Source of the DNA: Pseudomonas chlororaphis
GTDB taxonomy: Bacteria > Pseudomonadota > Gammaproteobacteria > Pseudomonadales > Pseudomonadaceae
Length of the DNA stretch: 64,000 nucleotides
Direction: 5' to 3'
Assembly: GCF_000783395.1 (NCBI RefSeq)
Contig: NZ_JSFK01000003.1
Span: 535,798 to 599,797 of the forward strand
Shown: piece after piece, positions 27,474 to 37,225 of the stretch
How positions within the stretch are numbered: position 1 is the stretch's first letter
Layout: each line of letters begins with the position of its first letter
Translations under genes and position numbers: made by a program
Notes under the pieces: generated by a model
The model's input: only the letters and a program-made list of their open reading frames with translations
Told to the model about the DNA's origin: nothing
The model's database searches: none

Positions 27474-28660
27474 GCCAGAGCCTCAGCCAGACCTTCCTCG
27501 CCATCACCCGCAACGACACCGATCTTGAGTGGCTGCAAGGTGCGCTGGCGCCCCTCGGTCAAGTGGTCAGCGCTGGTGGCGGCAGCCTTGACGAGTTGCT
27601 GGCGCTGGTCGACGTGACCTTCGCCAGCCTGGTGTTCGTAGGGCTCGATCGCGATCATCTGGTCGCGCAAAGCGCCTTGATCGAGGGTGTACTGGAAGCC
27701 AAGCCGATGCTCGCCATCGTCGCCCTCGGCGACGGTATGGATAACCAGCTTGTGCTGAACGCGATGCGCGCTGGCGCTCGGGATTTCGTCGCCTACGGCT
27801 CGCGCTCCAGTGAGGTCGCCGGGCTGGTGCGGCGTTTGAGCAAACGCCTGCCGCCGGTGACACCGAATGCCCAGCTCGGCGGTTTGACCGTGCTCTACGG
27901 AGTGCAGAGCAACGCCGATGGCGCGCTGCTCGCCAACCACATGGCGCTGGTGGTGCAGAAGAGCGGTCAGCAAACGTTGCTGCTCGACCTGGGCTTGCCG
28001 CGCGGCGACAGCCTGGCCCTGCTCGGGCTTGAGAGCTCGTTCCACTTCGGCGATGCATTGCGCCACTTGCGACGTCTCGACGCGACCCTGATCGACAGCG
28101 CTTTCACCAGCGCCGAAGCGGGTCTGCGCATCCTCGCTTACGCTGCTGGCGACGAGCCGCTGGAGCGCACCAGCGCCGCCGAGTTGTACATGCTGCTCAG
28201 CGCGTTACGCCAACACTTCCAGCACATTGTCGTCAACCTTACCGGCCAGCCTGACAGTGAAGCGTTGCGCACCTTCGTCAGTCATTGCGACAAGCTGTTG
28301 TGGTACACCGACCAGAACGTGCTCGACTGCCGGCGCAACCTCGCCGTGCTCAATCTGTGGCGCGAAAAAGGCATGAAACTCGATCACGGCCGGCTGCTGG
28401 TGGATCGCTATCTGCGCAACGTCACACCGGACTCCGACACCCTCGGCAAGACCTTCGGCCTCGAGGTGATCGCCGTGCTCGCCTACAGTCCGGAGATTCG
28501 TCTCAACGCCAAGAACCAGGGCGTCACCCTGTTCGAACTGGCCCCGCGTGAAGCCATCAGCCAAAGCCTGCGCACCCTCGGCGAACGCCTGGCGAAACGC
28601 TCCGAAGGCCTGGCCAAGCCCAAGGTCAGCTGGTTCGATCGCTTGCGAGGCACATCATGA
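27470..28660 (+). CDS. tadZ: TadZ/CpaE localisation ATPase-like protein
   Basis: 396 residues: an atypical receiver-like N-terminal domain (about 8-130) and a ParA/MinD-like C-terminal domain. The deviant Walker A region reads YGVQSNADGALLANHMA and lacks the signature lysines, although the LLLDLGLPRGD Walker B-type segment is present. TadZ proteins place the pilus machine at the pole. It overlaps rcpA and tadA by 4 bp each. Confidence 0.88.
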   Translation: MSQSLSQTFLAITRNDTDLEWLQGALAPLGQVVSAGGGSLDELLALVDVTFASLVFVGLDRDHLVAQSALIEGVLEAKPMLAIVALGDGMDNQLVLNAMRAGARDFVAYGSRSSEVAGLVRRLSKRLPPVTPNAQLGGLTVLYGVQSNADGALLANHMALVVQKSGQQTLLLDLGLPRGDSLALLGLESSFHFGDALRHLRRLDATLIDSAFTSAEAGLRILAYAAGDEPLERTSAAELYMLLSALRQHFQHIVVNLTGQPDSEALRTFVSHCDKLLWYTDQNVLDCRRNLAVLNLWREKGMKLDHGRLLVDRYLRNVTPDSDTLGKTFGLEVIAVLAYSPEIRLNAKNQGVTLFELAPREAISQSLRTLGERLAKRSEGLAKPKVSWFDRLRGTS

Positions 28661-29928
28661 ACAGCGAGCAACTGTTCGGCGGGCCGCAGCGTCATGCCGC
28701 CGGCAATAGCGACCACGACGGTTTGAAACTGGTGTTGCACCGCTACATCATCGACGCCATCGAAGAGTCCGGGAAAAACCTGCTGGAGGGTTCGCGGCAA
28801 GTGCTGTCGCAGTTCGTCATCGACAAGGTCGCCGAGTACATCGCGCGCCTGCACCTGGCGATTTCCCGTTATGAGATGGAGCGTCTGGCGGAAGAAATCG
28901 TCGATGAGCTGACCGGTTTCGGTCCGCTGGAGGTGTTGCTGCGCGACAACGCGGTCACCGAGATTCTGGTCAACGGCCCGCACCGGGTATTCATCGAACG
29001 CGAGGGCGTGCTGCATCTGAGCGACTTGCGTTTTATCGATGCGCATCACGTCGAACGGGTCATGCAGCGCATTCTTGCACCGCTCGGGCGGCGTCTCGAC
29101 GAGTCGTCGCCGATGGTCGATGCGCGCCTGCCGGATGGCAGCCGGGTCAACGCGATCATCCCGCCGATCGCCCTCGACGGGCCGTGTCTGTCGATCCGCA
29201 AATTCCGCAAGGACATGCTCAAGAGCACGGACCTGATGGCGATGCAAACCATCGATCAGGCAATTTACGACTTCATCCAGGAAGCGGTGGGCAAACGCTG
29301 CAACATTCTCATCAGTGGCGGCACCGGCACCGGTAAAACCACCTTGCTGAACATCCTCAGTCAGTTGATCGATCCTCACGAGCGCCTCGTCACCATCGAA
29401 GACGTTGCCGAGTTGCAACTCGGCCACCCGCATGTTGTGCGCCTGGAAACCCGCCCGCCGAACGCCGAGGGCCATGGTGAAGTCAAGGCCAGCGACTTGA
29501 TCCGCAACGCCCTGCGCATGCGTCCCGACCGGATCATTCTGGGTGAGATTCGCGGCGTCGAAGTGGTCGATGTGCTGACGGCGATGAACACCGGTCACGA
29601 TGGTTCGATGAGCACCGTACACGCCAACAATGCCCAGGACGCCTTGTTGCGCCTGGAAACCCTGGTCGGCCTGACTGGCCGCACCATCGCCGAACGCACC
29701 CTGCGGCAGATGATCTGCGCGGCGCTGGATGTGGTCATTCAACTGACACGCATGCCGGACGGGCGCCGCTGCGTCAGCGAAGTGGTGGAAGTGGTCGGTG
29801 TGCGCGATGACGTCTACGTCACCAACACCCTGTTCCGTCTCGACCGGCGCACAGGCTTCGGTTTTCTGCGTGAGGCGGTCAACCCGGCGGGCGACAAGTT
29901 GCGCCGCGAACCGACGCTCGCGCACTGA
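28657..29928 (+). CDS. tadA: Tad pilus assembly ATPase
   Basis: Secretion-superfamily ATPase powering Flp assembly. The 423 residues contain the Walker A motif [10 protein letters not shown], Asp box ([10 protein letters not shown]), Walker B ([13 protein letters not shown]) and His box ([15 protein letters not shown]). The N-terminal helical part ([20 protein letters not shown]) is also typical. Fully intact; overlaps tadZ by 4 bp. Confidence 0.97.
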   Translation: MNSEQLFGGPQRHAAGNSDHDGLKLVLHRYIIDAIEESGKNLLEGSRQVLSQFVIDKVAEYIARLHLAISRYEMERLAEEIVDELTGFGPLEVLLRDNAVTEILVNGPHRVFIEREGVLHLSDLRFIDAHHVERVMQRILAPLGRRLDESSPMVDARLPDGSRVNAIIPPIALDGPCLSIRKFRKDMLKSTDLMAMQTIDQAIYDFIQEAVGKRCNILISGGTGTGKTTLLNILSQLIDPHERLVTIEDVAELQLGHPHVVRLETRPPNAEGHGEVKASDLIRNALRMRPDRIILGEIRGVEVVDVLTAMNTGHDGSMSTVHANNAQDALLRLETLVGLTGRTIAERTLRQMICAALDVVIQLTRMPDGRRCVSEVVEVVGVRDDVYVTNTLFRLDRRTGFGFLREAVNPAGDKLRREPTLAH

Positions 29929-29938
29929 GGGCCATGGC

Positions 29939-30823
29939 ATGCTCAAACCGCTGCTGCTGATCGTGATTTGCCTGACCTTGCTCGGGCTGTCACTGCGCCT
30001 GTTCTACAACGGCTTGCGTCAGAGCGGCGCCGAGCGGGTGCTCGACCGGCTCAATCAGGGGCAACCGCAGATGACCGCGCCGGCGTCGCGCTGGGTGGGG
30101 CTGGAGCGGGCCTTTTTACGCGCCGGACTGGGCCGGCCGACAGACCGTCTCGGCCTCTGGCTGCTGCTGTGGGCGCTGGTCATCTTGCTGGGTTTCGCCC
30201 TGCTCGGATGGATCGGTTTGCTCGTGTTGCTCATCGTGCCGCCGCTGGCCGTGCGCGGCTATGTCAGTTGGCGTTACCAGCGTCGTTTGCGGCGCATGAT
30301 CGAGCAATTGCCGCCGTTGCTCGACCACACCGTGCGCAGTCTCAAGTCCGGGCGCACCCTCGCCGACGCGGTGCTCGGCGCCATTGAGGCCAGTGACAAT
30401 CCGTTGCAAGACGCCATGGGGCGGATCCAGCGCAACGTCCAGTTGGGCGTGAGCCTGCCGGATGCAGCATCGGATCTGGCTGAGCTTTATGAGCGCGATG
30501 AGTTTCGCCTGTTTGCCCTCGGCCTCAAGGTCAATCATCGCTATGGCGGCAACGCCAGCGAGCTGCTGGAAAACCTGATCAAGATGATTCGCGAGCGCGA
30601 CCAAGCCTCGCGTCAGTTACGTGCCATGACCGGTGAAACTCGCCTGACTGCGTGGGTACTGGGCCTGCTGCCGATCATCATGGCCGGCTACTTCCTGATG
30701 GCCAATCCGGTTTACCTGGTCGCCATGTGGCACGACCCGTCCGGGCAGCGCATGCTGGCCACGGCGTTCGGCATGCAGGTGGTCGGCAGTCTTTTACTCT
30801 GGCGGATGTTGCGCAGCCTATGA
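29939..30823 (+). CDS. tadB: Tad inner-membrane platform protein TadB
   Basis: 294 residues from the ATG at 29939. An N-terminal transmembrane helix, a central helix pair, the T2SF/GspF-type domain (IEQLPPLLDHTVRSLKSGRTLADAV) and two C-terminal transmembrane segments. Forms the inner-membrane platform with TadC. Its stop overlaps the tadC start (ATGA). Confidence 0.93.
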   Translation: MLKPLLLIVICLTLLGLSLRLFYNGLRQSGAERVLDRLNQGQPQMTAPASRWVGLERAFLRAGLGRPTDRLGLWLLLWALVILLGFALLGWIGLLVLLIVPPLAVRGYVSWRYQRRLRRMIEQLPPLLDHTVRSLKSGRTLADAVLGAIEASDNPLQDAMGRIQRNVQLGVSLPDAASDLAELYERDEFRLFALGLKVNHRYGGNASELLENLIKMIRERDQASRQLRAMTGETRLTAWVLGLLPIIMAGYFLMANPVYLVAMWHDPSGQRMLATAFGMQVVGSLLLWRMLRSL

Positions 30824-31710
30824 CGACGCCCCTGATGATCAGCGCCTTGCTGTTGCTTGGCGCGGCACTGTTACTGCTCAGCAGCCTGTTGGAACAGCGC
30901 CGCCGTGCCCGCCAGATCAACCGTCGACTGGAAGGTGATCTGCTGCGGCAAAACCGTTTCGGCAACCTCCTGCAAGTGTTGGGTGACAGCAAAGTCGGTC
31001 AGCGCAGCGTCAAACTCGACAACGAAACCCAGGCCCTGCTCAACCGCCTCGGATGGCGCAGCGCCCGTCAGCGTTCGTTGTTCGCCGCCTGCCAGATCGG
31101 CGCGCCGCTATTGCTGCTGGCGCTGACGTTGCTGGTGCAATCGGTGTTTTTTCCCGCCGTGGAAAAGCAGTGGATCGCGCCGCTGTTTGCTCTCGGCGTC
31201 GGTTACTTGTTGCCCAAGCGGCTGCTGGTGATTGCGGTCGGCCGGCGGCAGAAACAACTGGCGAGCGAGATCGGCACCTTCATTCCGCTGCTGCGCATCC
31301 TCTTCGAATCCGGCATGGCCGTGGAGCAGGCACTGCGTGTGCTCAGTCACGAGGGCCAGGCCTTGCTGCCGGTGCTGACCCAGGAACTGCGGCTGGTGCT
31401 GGCGCGGGTCGACTCCGGCCTTGAGCTGGGTGAAGAACTGAACAAGGCCACGCAGTTACTGGCGGTGGATGAGTTCACCGACACCTGCGTGATCCTCCAG
31501 CAATTGCTGTATCAGGGTGGCGGCGCGATGAAGTCGCTGCTGTCGCTCAAGCAATTGCTCGATGACCGGCGCCTGACGCGCCTGCAGGAATACATCTCGA
31601 AGATGTCCGCAAAAATGTCCGTCGTGATGATGCTGTTTCTCTTCCCGGCGTTATTGATTGTCCTCGCCGGCCCGGGCTTCACCGCCCTGGCGAAAGCGTT
31701 GGGTGCCTGA
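30820..31710 (+). CDS. tadC: Tad inner-membrane platform protein TadC
   Basis: 296 residues beginning MTTPLMISALLLLG, coupled to tadB by ATGA. Same architecture as TadB: N-terminal helix, central hydrophobic pair, GspF-type domain (EIGTFIPLLRILFESGMAVEQALRVL) and a C-terminal transmembrane segment. Ends 10 bp before tadD. Confidence 0.93.
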   Translation: MTTPLMISALLLLGAALLLLSSLLEQRRRARQINRRLEGDLLRQNRFGNLLQVLGDSKVGQRSVKLDNETQALLNRLGWRSARQRSLFAACQIGAPLLLLALTLLVQSVFFPAVEKQWIAPLFALGVGYLLPKRLLVIAVGRRQKQLASEIGTFIPLLRILFESGMAVEQALRVLSHEGQALLPVLTQELRLVLARVDSGLELGEELNKATQLLAVDEFTDTCVILQQLLYQGGGAMKSLLSLKQLLDDRRLTRLQEYISKMSAKMSVVMMLFLFPALLIVLAGPGFTALAKALGA

Positions 31711-31720
31711 AGGAGTGGTA

Positions 31721-32410
31721 ATGAAAGCAATGATTGCGGGTGCATGTCTGCTGTTGCTCGGTGGCTGTGCCAACACCGGGCAGAACCCCTGGGAGGCGCT
31801 GACCAGCAGCGCCAGTTGCGGCAAGCTGAGTTCCGATCAGCAGTTGTCGCTGAACCTGGCCGATGACATGGCCAATGACGGCAAACTGCACGCCAGCCTG
31901 GCCAACCTGCAAAGCCTGCCGGATAACCTCGCCGATGTGCGTTTGCGCAAGGCCAAGGTCTATCGACTGCTCGGGCGCAGCGAGGCCGAACCGTTGTATC
32001 GCAGCTTGCTCGGCACCTGCCTGGCCGCCGAGGCCGAGCATGGTCTGGGCCAGCTCGCCGCCGCCAGATCCGACTACGGTCAGGCTCAGGCGCACCTGCA
32101 ACGCGCGGCACGACTGGCGCCGACCGACGAAAAAATCCGCAACGATCTGGGCGTGGTGTACCTCAACCAGTTGCGCATCGAAGACGCCCGGTTCGAATTT
32201 CTCACCGCCATGGAGCTCAAGCAGAGTGATCGACTGGCGGCGCTCAATCTGGTGACGCTGTTGCTGTATCAGGACGACTGGAACCGCGCTGCCGAACTGG
32301 TCAGCCGTCTCGGTCTGAGTCCGGCGCAATTCAGCGAGGCGCAGAGCCGCGCGGAAAAACTCAAAGTGCCGGGCCGCTCCACCGCTGCCGTCACGGCGAT
32401 GCTCAAATAA
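31721..32410 (+). CDS. tadD: TadD-like TPR lipoprotein
   Basis: 229 residues from the ATG at 31721 (AAGGAG upstream). Lipobox LGGC (C16), then tetratricopeptide-type helices (LRKAKVYRLLGRSEAEPLYRS, LGVVYLNQLRIEDARFEF). TadD acts as a pilotin-like partner for secretin assembly in other Tad systems. Followed 11 bp later by the DUF3613 gene. Confidence 0.9.
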   Translation: MKAMIAGACLLLLGGCANTGQNPWEALTSSASCGKLSSDQQLSLNLADDMANDGKLHASLANLQSLPDNLADVRLRKAKVYRLLGRSEAEPLYRSLLGTCLAAEAEHGLGQLAAARSDYGQAQAHLQRAARLAPTDEKIRNDLGVVYLNQLRIEDARFEFLTAMELKQSDRLAALNLVTLLLYQDDWNRAAELVSRLGLSPAQFSEAQSRAEKLKVPGRSTAAVTAMLK

Positions 32411-32421
32411 GGAGAACTGCG

Positions 32422-32694
32422 ATGAAAGCCACGCTGCTTTGCCTAGGCCTGCTGGTCATGCCGCTCGCCAGCCACGCCATCGACGCCGGCCCGGCCTCGG
32501 CCCAGCAACAGGAAACCGAAGGCTGGCTGCAACTGCAGGCGCGCAACAAAGTGGCCTCGCCGAAGATCCAGAACGTCACGCCCGCGGAACGCGAGGAGGC
32601 CATGCAGCGCTGGCTGAAAAGCTACCAGCATGAAATCCCGCAGTTTTTCGATCAGGAGCAGGGTGGCAAGGTCGACAGTGGCTCGGGGGGCTGA
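32422..32694 (+). CDS. Small secreted DUF3613-like protein of the tad operon
   Basis: 90 residues with a signal peptide (MKATLLCLGLLVMPLASHA, cleavage near residue 19). The mature part is short and helical (GWLQLQARNKVASP, PAEREEAMQRWLKSY), with a disordered Gly/Ser tail. It resembles the DUF3613 protein found with pseudomonad tad genes (P. aeruginosa PA4298 as I recall). Last gene of the operon; function unknown. Confidence 0.75.
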   Translation: MKATLLCLGLLVMPLASHAIDAGPASAQQQETEGWLQLQARNKVASPKIQNVTPAEREEAMQRWLKSYQHEIPQFFDQEQGGKVDSGSGG

Positions 32695-32886
32695 GCCTGA
32701 GCCCTTTGATCGGGGTATCTGAAAATTGACGCCATCTCGTTGACTTTTTGATGGTGTCGAAATGATGGCTCGTGTAAATTCCCCCGCGCTCAGGCCAGGC
32801 AATCTGGCGGGCCGGTAGGGATGCCTGAATGAATATGTGAACCCTGCTGAAACTGTTTTTCCTGTTTTGGAAGGGATTTTCCTTTG

Positions 32887-35277
32887 ATGACCTCTCGCGT
32901 GCGCCATTCGTTACTGGCGCTGTCTATTGCTGCCGCCATCCTGCATGCCGGTTCCGCCACTGCCGATTCCAATTTCGACATCAGCAGTGCACCGCTCGAT
33001 AGCACCCTGCTGAACACGACCAATCTGGTCGAATTGCATGGCAATTTGAACGCCACGCCGGTAGCGGCGCCCGGGCTGACCTTCGGTGCACAGTTCATGG
33101 GGCTGAGGGCGTGGCAGTTGCGCAACAACGACAGCATCCGTATTGACGGCGCCACCCATGGCGTGGGGATCAACATCGGCGCCTCCGGTGCAGTGGCGAC
33201 CAACATTACGTTCGGCCTGATCAACAGCGGCTCGATTGCGGTTCACGGGTTGACGGGGACTGGTAGTTCCACGGGGATTTCCGATGTTGGGAGCACATTC
33301 GGTAACTTCGTCATGAACAATGGCAGTATCGAAGTCAGTGGCGCCAATGCCAGCGGCGTGATGCTGGTCCACACCAATACCAGCGGATTCAGTAACCGCG
33401 GCACCGTCAGCGCCAGCGGTACGGATGCCGTGGGAGTGTTGCTCGACGGTGCCACTGTCCAGAGCGGGATCAGCAACGACGGCACTATTCGCGCCACCGG
33501 TAGCGATGCCGAGGCGCTCGTGCTGGAGGGGGTCACCTTCAATAGCTCGCCGAGCCAGAGTCTTTCCCTGCTGAACAACAGGGGCACGATTTCTGGTGAG
33601 TCCATCGGTGTGCACGTGAGTGGCCAGGTGGTGGGTGGCAAACCGTTCGGCATCTACCAATTGAACGGTCTGATCGAAGGTGGCAAAGCGGCCATTCAGG
33701 TAGATGATGGCGAAAGTTATTTTGACTTCTTTGGCGGCACCGTGAAGGGCGATCTGCTGGGGCTGTCCGGTGTGAAAATCGACGGCGACGCGATCTTTGA
33801 TGGTTCGGTTATCAAGTCCGGTTACGTCACGATCCAGGAGGGCACGTTGACCCTGGTACGCCCGCACACCACGATCATCGGCGACTTCGACATGGAGGAA
33901 GCCAACTCGGTATTGGAGATGTACCTGGGCAACGACACCGATCCAGCGTTGCCGGTGTTGAAGGTCACCGGCACCACCGATATTGCCCCGGGCGCGCAAC
34001 TGCGGTTGCTGGCGCGCTCCAGTGATTTCCGCGTCACGCCCGGCGGCACGCGCTACACCTTGATCAGCTCGGGCACTCTGCTCGGTGGCAATAACCTGAC
34101 CGTAACCTCCTCTTCTGCATTGCTGGATGTGAAGAGCTTCGGCGTGCAAGGCAACGATATCACCACGGTGGTGACGGCCAAGTCCGATCAGGCGCTGGCC
34201 GACAACACCCTGGCGGTCGGCGGCAGTCGCAATGCGGCGACGTCGGTGGGGCGCCTGTCGGCGGTGATGTCGCGTATCGACGAACAGGATCCGGTGTTCC
34301 AGGCCTTCGCCAATGCCGGCACCGATGTCGAACTGGCGCGCCTGTCCGAATCCCTCAGCCCGGACGTCAGCCGCGGCGTGCTGCGCGCGGCCACCAACAG
34401 TCAGACGCTGGTGTCGGGCGTGATCAATGAGCGTTCCAGTCGCGCGCGCCAGGCCAGCGGTACGACCGACAAAGGCGTTTGGCTGCAAGCCTTGAGCAGC
34501 GATGCCAACCAAGACGAGCGCCACGGCGTTGCCGGTTATGACGCCGACAGCCACGGGATTGCCGTCGGCGCCGACGGTCAATTGAACGCCGACACCACGC
34601 TGGGTCTGGCCTACAGCTACCTCGACAGCGACGTGAAATCCGACCTTGGCAGCAAAACCAAAGTCACCGGCCACGCGTTGACGGTCTACAGCAACTGGAC
34701 GCATGACAACTGGTTCGTCGACGCCTCGCTGATGTATGGCTGGAATGACAACGAGTCCAAGCGCTACATCGCCGGCACACGCGCCAAGGGCGATTACGAC
34801 AGCAATGTATTTGGCGTCTCGGCGCTGGCCGGTTACACCGTGCAGTTGAGGCCCGAAGTTGTCCTGGAGCCGCAGGTCGGTGCGCGCTACGCCAACGTGG
34901 GCATGGATGCGTATCGCGAGAAGGGCAGTGCGGCGGCGCTGAATGTCGGCAGCCAGCGTTACGAAGTCGGTGAGATGGGGTTCGGTGCGCGCCTGGCCGC
35001 CGATTTTGCGCTCGGCACCGGCAGTCTTGAACCTGAAGCGAAAGTCATGGCCTGGCATGACGTGATTGGCGACAAGGTGGCGACCTCATCATCGTTCGTA
35101 CTCGGCGGCGATTCATTCACCAGCCGCGGCACCACGCCGGTGCGCGACAGCTATGAACTGGGCCTCGGCGCCAACTATCGCATGGGCGCGTGGAGTGTCG
35201 GTGGCTCGTACAACTACGTAACGGCCAGCGGCTTCAATGCCGACGGCTTTACCGCGAAGGTGCGTTACGCGTTCTGA
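32887..35277 (+). CDS. Autotransporter with C-terminal beta-barrel
   Basis: 796 residues from the ATG at 32887. Signal peptide (cleavage near ATA/DSNF), a passenger of about 500 residues built of beta-helix-like repeats (NNGSIEVSGANASG, NRGTVSASGTDAVG, NDGTIRATGSDAE), and a C-terminal autotransporter barrel (about 530-796) starting near KGVWLQALSSDANQ and ending in aromatic Phe (KVRYAF). Type Va secretion. The passenger has no recognised enzymatic motif, so an adhesin role is the best guess. It has its own 192-bp upstream region. Confidence 0.9.
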   Translation: MTSRVRHSLLALSIAAAILHAGSATADSNFDISSAPLDSTLLNTTNLVELHGNLNATPVAAPGLTFGAQFMGLRAWQLRNNDSIRIDGATHGVGINIGASGAVATNITFGLINSGSIAVHGLTGTGSSTGISDVGSTFGNFVMNNGSIEVSGANASGVMLVHTNTSGFSNRGTVSASGTDAVGVLLDGATVQSGISNDGTIRATGSDAEALVLEGVTFNSSPSQSLSLLNNRGTISGESIGVHVSGQVVGGKPFGIYQLNGLIEGGKAAIQVDDGESYFDFFGGTVKGDLLGLSGVKIDGDAIFDGSVIKSGYVTIQEGTLTLVRPHTTIIGDFDMEEANSVLEMYLGNDTDPALPVLKVTGTTDIAPGAQLRLLARSSDFRVTPGGTRYTLISSGTLLGGNNLTVTSSSALLDVKSFGVQGNDITTVVTAKSDQALADNTLAVGGSRNAATSVGRLSAVMSRIDEQDPVFQAFANAGTDVELARLSESLSPDVSRGVLRAATNSQTLVSGVINERSSRARQASGTTDKGVWLQALSSDANQDERHGVAGYDADSHGIAVGADGQLNADTTLGLAYSYLDSDVKSDLGSKTKVTGHALTVYSNWTHDNWFVDASLMYGWNDNESKRYIAGTRAKGDYDSNVFGVSALAGYTVQLRPEVVLEPQVGARYANVGMDAYREKGSAAALNVGSQRYEVGEMGFGARLAADFALGTGSLEPEAKVMAWHDVIGDKVATSSSFVLGGDSFTSRGTTPVRDSYELGLGANYRMGAWSVGGSYNYVTASGFNADGFTAKVRYAF

Positions 35278-35294
35278 TCCGCACCACGCAAAAC

Positions 35295-35385
35295 CTGTGG
35301 GAGCGAGCCTGCTCGCGAAGACGATGTGTCAGTCAACAGAACGTTGGCTGACCCAGCGCTTTCGCGAGCAGGCTCGCTCCCACAG
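35295..35385. repeat. REP inverted pair, family 1
   Basis: CTGTGGGAGCGAGCCTGCTC and its complement flank a ~45-bp spacer, between the convergent autotransporter and TpsB genes. Confidence 0.9.
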
Positions 35386-35420
35386 TCGTTTTGACTCAGG
35401 GCTGGCGTGCGATCCCGGCG

Positions 35421-37091
35421 CTACAACTGATAACTGAAACTGATGCTGTACCGCGTCCGCCGATTGAAAGTGTCCAGCGCTTCATCCGACATCGCCTTCG
35501 CCGCCTCCAGCGCAATGTTGTAGTACTTGGCATCGCCAAAGCGCAGGCCGATTGCCGCCGATGACAGGTTGTTGGCCTTTACCGGTAGTTCATTGAACCA
35601 ACTGCGCGAGCGATCGAGCACGACATACGGTTGCAGGATGCGCACCCAGTTGCCGTCGCGGTTGAAGCTGTAGTTGACCTCGTACGCCACGCCCCAGCCC
35701 TTGTCGCCAGACGCTTGGTCGTCGGGATAACCGCGCCCGAAATTCTGCCCGCCGAACACCGCGCGCTCACTGTCGGGCAGGCTGTCATCGCTCCAGTACA
35801 GCGCGGCGGACAGCACGCCTTGCCAGTTGTCGAAGAACTTGTCGCTCTGCACGCCGGACAGGCGCAGGCGAAAGAAGTCGAGGTCGATGGCGTTGTTGTT
35901 GGTTTTCGCCCCCATGCTGTCCACGCCTTGGTACACACCGCCGCTGAGGATCCGCAGTTGCCGGGCATCGGCCTTGCGCCAGTCGCTTTCGAAGGCGAGG
36001 GCGCGGATGTCGGTGCGTTCTTCGACGCTCAGTGGAAAGCCGATCACGTTGTAGCGGGTTTTGTCGTTGACCGCATAAAGCCTTGAACCGGCCGTCAGCA
36101 GTTCGTTGGAGGCGGCAATCAGCGGCAAGGTGAAACCGATCGAGTAGCGATCGTTTTCGCGGTGCGGTTTGAGTTGCAGGCCATTGTCGAGCACGACATT
36201 GGTACCGGGGTCAGCGCGGTAGCGGGAAGCGGACAGCGCCAGTTGTGCACCCTCGTCATTGATGAACTGGTTGTAGTCGAGGCGGTAGTAATGTTCGTGA
36301 TCGTCACCCGGTGGAAACAGGCCGCTGAGAGTCAGTTGCTCACCCATCGCGGTCTGCGAATTGCTGCTGACACCGAGCAGGGCCTGGGTGCCGTTGCGGT
36401 TGTCTTCGGTGGTGCTCAGCGTGCTGGTGAAGGGTTTGCGACTGGCTTGGGCGACCAGTGTCGTGGCGCCATCGGTGGTGCCGGGCGGTGGCACCTGGGC
36501 CTGGATCGTCACGCCGGGAATGCGCGTCATCAACGTGGTGTAGCGCTCGAAGGTTTTGCGGGTCAGCGGCCGTTCGGCCTGGATCTTCGCCGCCAGTTTG
36601 TCGAGCAGGGCTTTGACCCGACCGACATCGCCCTGGACCTGGATATCGCGCACGTAGCCTTCCACCAGCACCACGCGCGCGACGCCGTCATTGAAATTTT
36701 GCTGCGGCAGGAACGCGTAGGACAGCAGATAGCCGTCCTGCTGATAGCGACGGGTAATGTTGCGCGTGGCTTCGATCAGTTCGGCGAGGGTCGCCTGCCG
36801 GCCGATCAGCGGTTTATAGATTTCGGCGATTTCGTTGAGCGGGTAGAGGGTGCCGCCTTCGATCTGCACGGTTTGCAGATTGATTTTGGTGTCCATCAAC
36901 AGCGGTTGCGCAGCGGCGGCACCGGCGTCTGGCACTTGCACCGGCGTGGCGCTCGGGCGATAGGCGTCGGCCGGCAGGTTGGGCACGGGCAGATTGCGGA
37001 TGGTTTCGTTGCTGTTGAGAAAGCTGGGCAGGGTGTCGGCGAGGGCGGCGGAACTGAGACTGAGGAACAGCAGGGATGCCATTACGCGCAT
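35421..37091 (-). CDS. ShlB/FhaC-type (TpsB) two-partner secretion transporter
   Basis: Outer-membrane Omp85-superfamily channel. From the ATG at 37091 (GGAG 6 bases upstream; the ATG at 37103 is less likely) it has 556 residues: signal peptide ending in SSAALA, a Pro/Ala-rich spacer, POTRA domains (INLQTVQIEGGTLYPLNEI, VARVVLVEGYVRDIQVQGD) and a 16-strand barrel with the conserved loop VFGGQNFGRGYP. No TpsA exoprotein with a filamentous-hemagglutinin-type secretion domain is in the window. The upstream neighbour is the collagen-like lipoprotein gene. Confidence 0.9.
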   Translation of the reverse strand: MRVMASLLFLSLSSAALADTLPSFLNSNETIRNLPVPNLPADAYRPSATPVQVPDAGAAAAQPLLMDTKINLQTVQIEGGTLYPLNEIAEIYKPLIGRQATLAELIEATRNITRRYQQDGYLLSYAFLPQQNFNDGVARVVLVEGYVRDIQVQGDVGRVKALLDKLAAKIQAERPLTRKTFERYTTLMTRIPGVTIQAQVPPPGTTDGATTLVAQASRKPFTSTLSTTEDNRNGTQALLGVSSNSQTAMGEQLTLSGLFPPGDDHEHYYRLDYNQFINDEGAQLALSASRYRADPGTNVVLDNGLQLKPHRENDRYSIGFTLPLIAASNELLTAGSRLYAVNDKTRYNVIGFPLSVEERTDIRALAFESDWRKADARQLRILSGGVYQGVDSMGAKTNNNAIDLDFFRLRLSGVQSDKFFDNWQGVLSAALYWSDDSLPDSERAVFGGQNFGRGYPDDQASGDKGWGVAYEVNYSFNRDGNWVRILQPYVVLDRSRSWFNELPVKANNLSSAAIGLRFGDAKYYNIALEAAKAMSDEALDTFNRRTRYSISFSYQL

Positions 37092-37138
37092 AGGACACTC
37101 CATGGTCAGATCACAGCACTGGGCTGAATTCTCCTAAG

Positions 37139-37172
37139 AAAAAAGGCGGAAGACTCGTGGGAATCTTCCGCC
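37139..37172 (-). terminator. Terminator after the collagen-like gene
   Basis: On the minus strand, GGCGGAAGA and TCTTCCGCC form a 9-bp stem with a 10-nt loop, followed by six T residues. It lies between the collagen-like gene (stop 37226) and the TpsB gene, so the TpsB gene probably needs its own promoter or readthrough. Confidence 0.9.
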
Positions 37173-37225
37173 CTCAACCAAGCGTAGGCGCTGTAGGTGA
37201 GGCCGTCGAATCGGCCAGGTGCAAT

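Noticed and set aside
32911..35058. A 715-codon open frame antisense to the autotransporter gene
   Set aside because: It is the complement of a G+C-rich gene with a clear signal peptide, beta-helix repeats and C-terminal Phe on the other strand. The antisense product has no recognisable motif or start signal.
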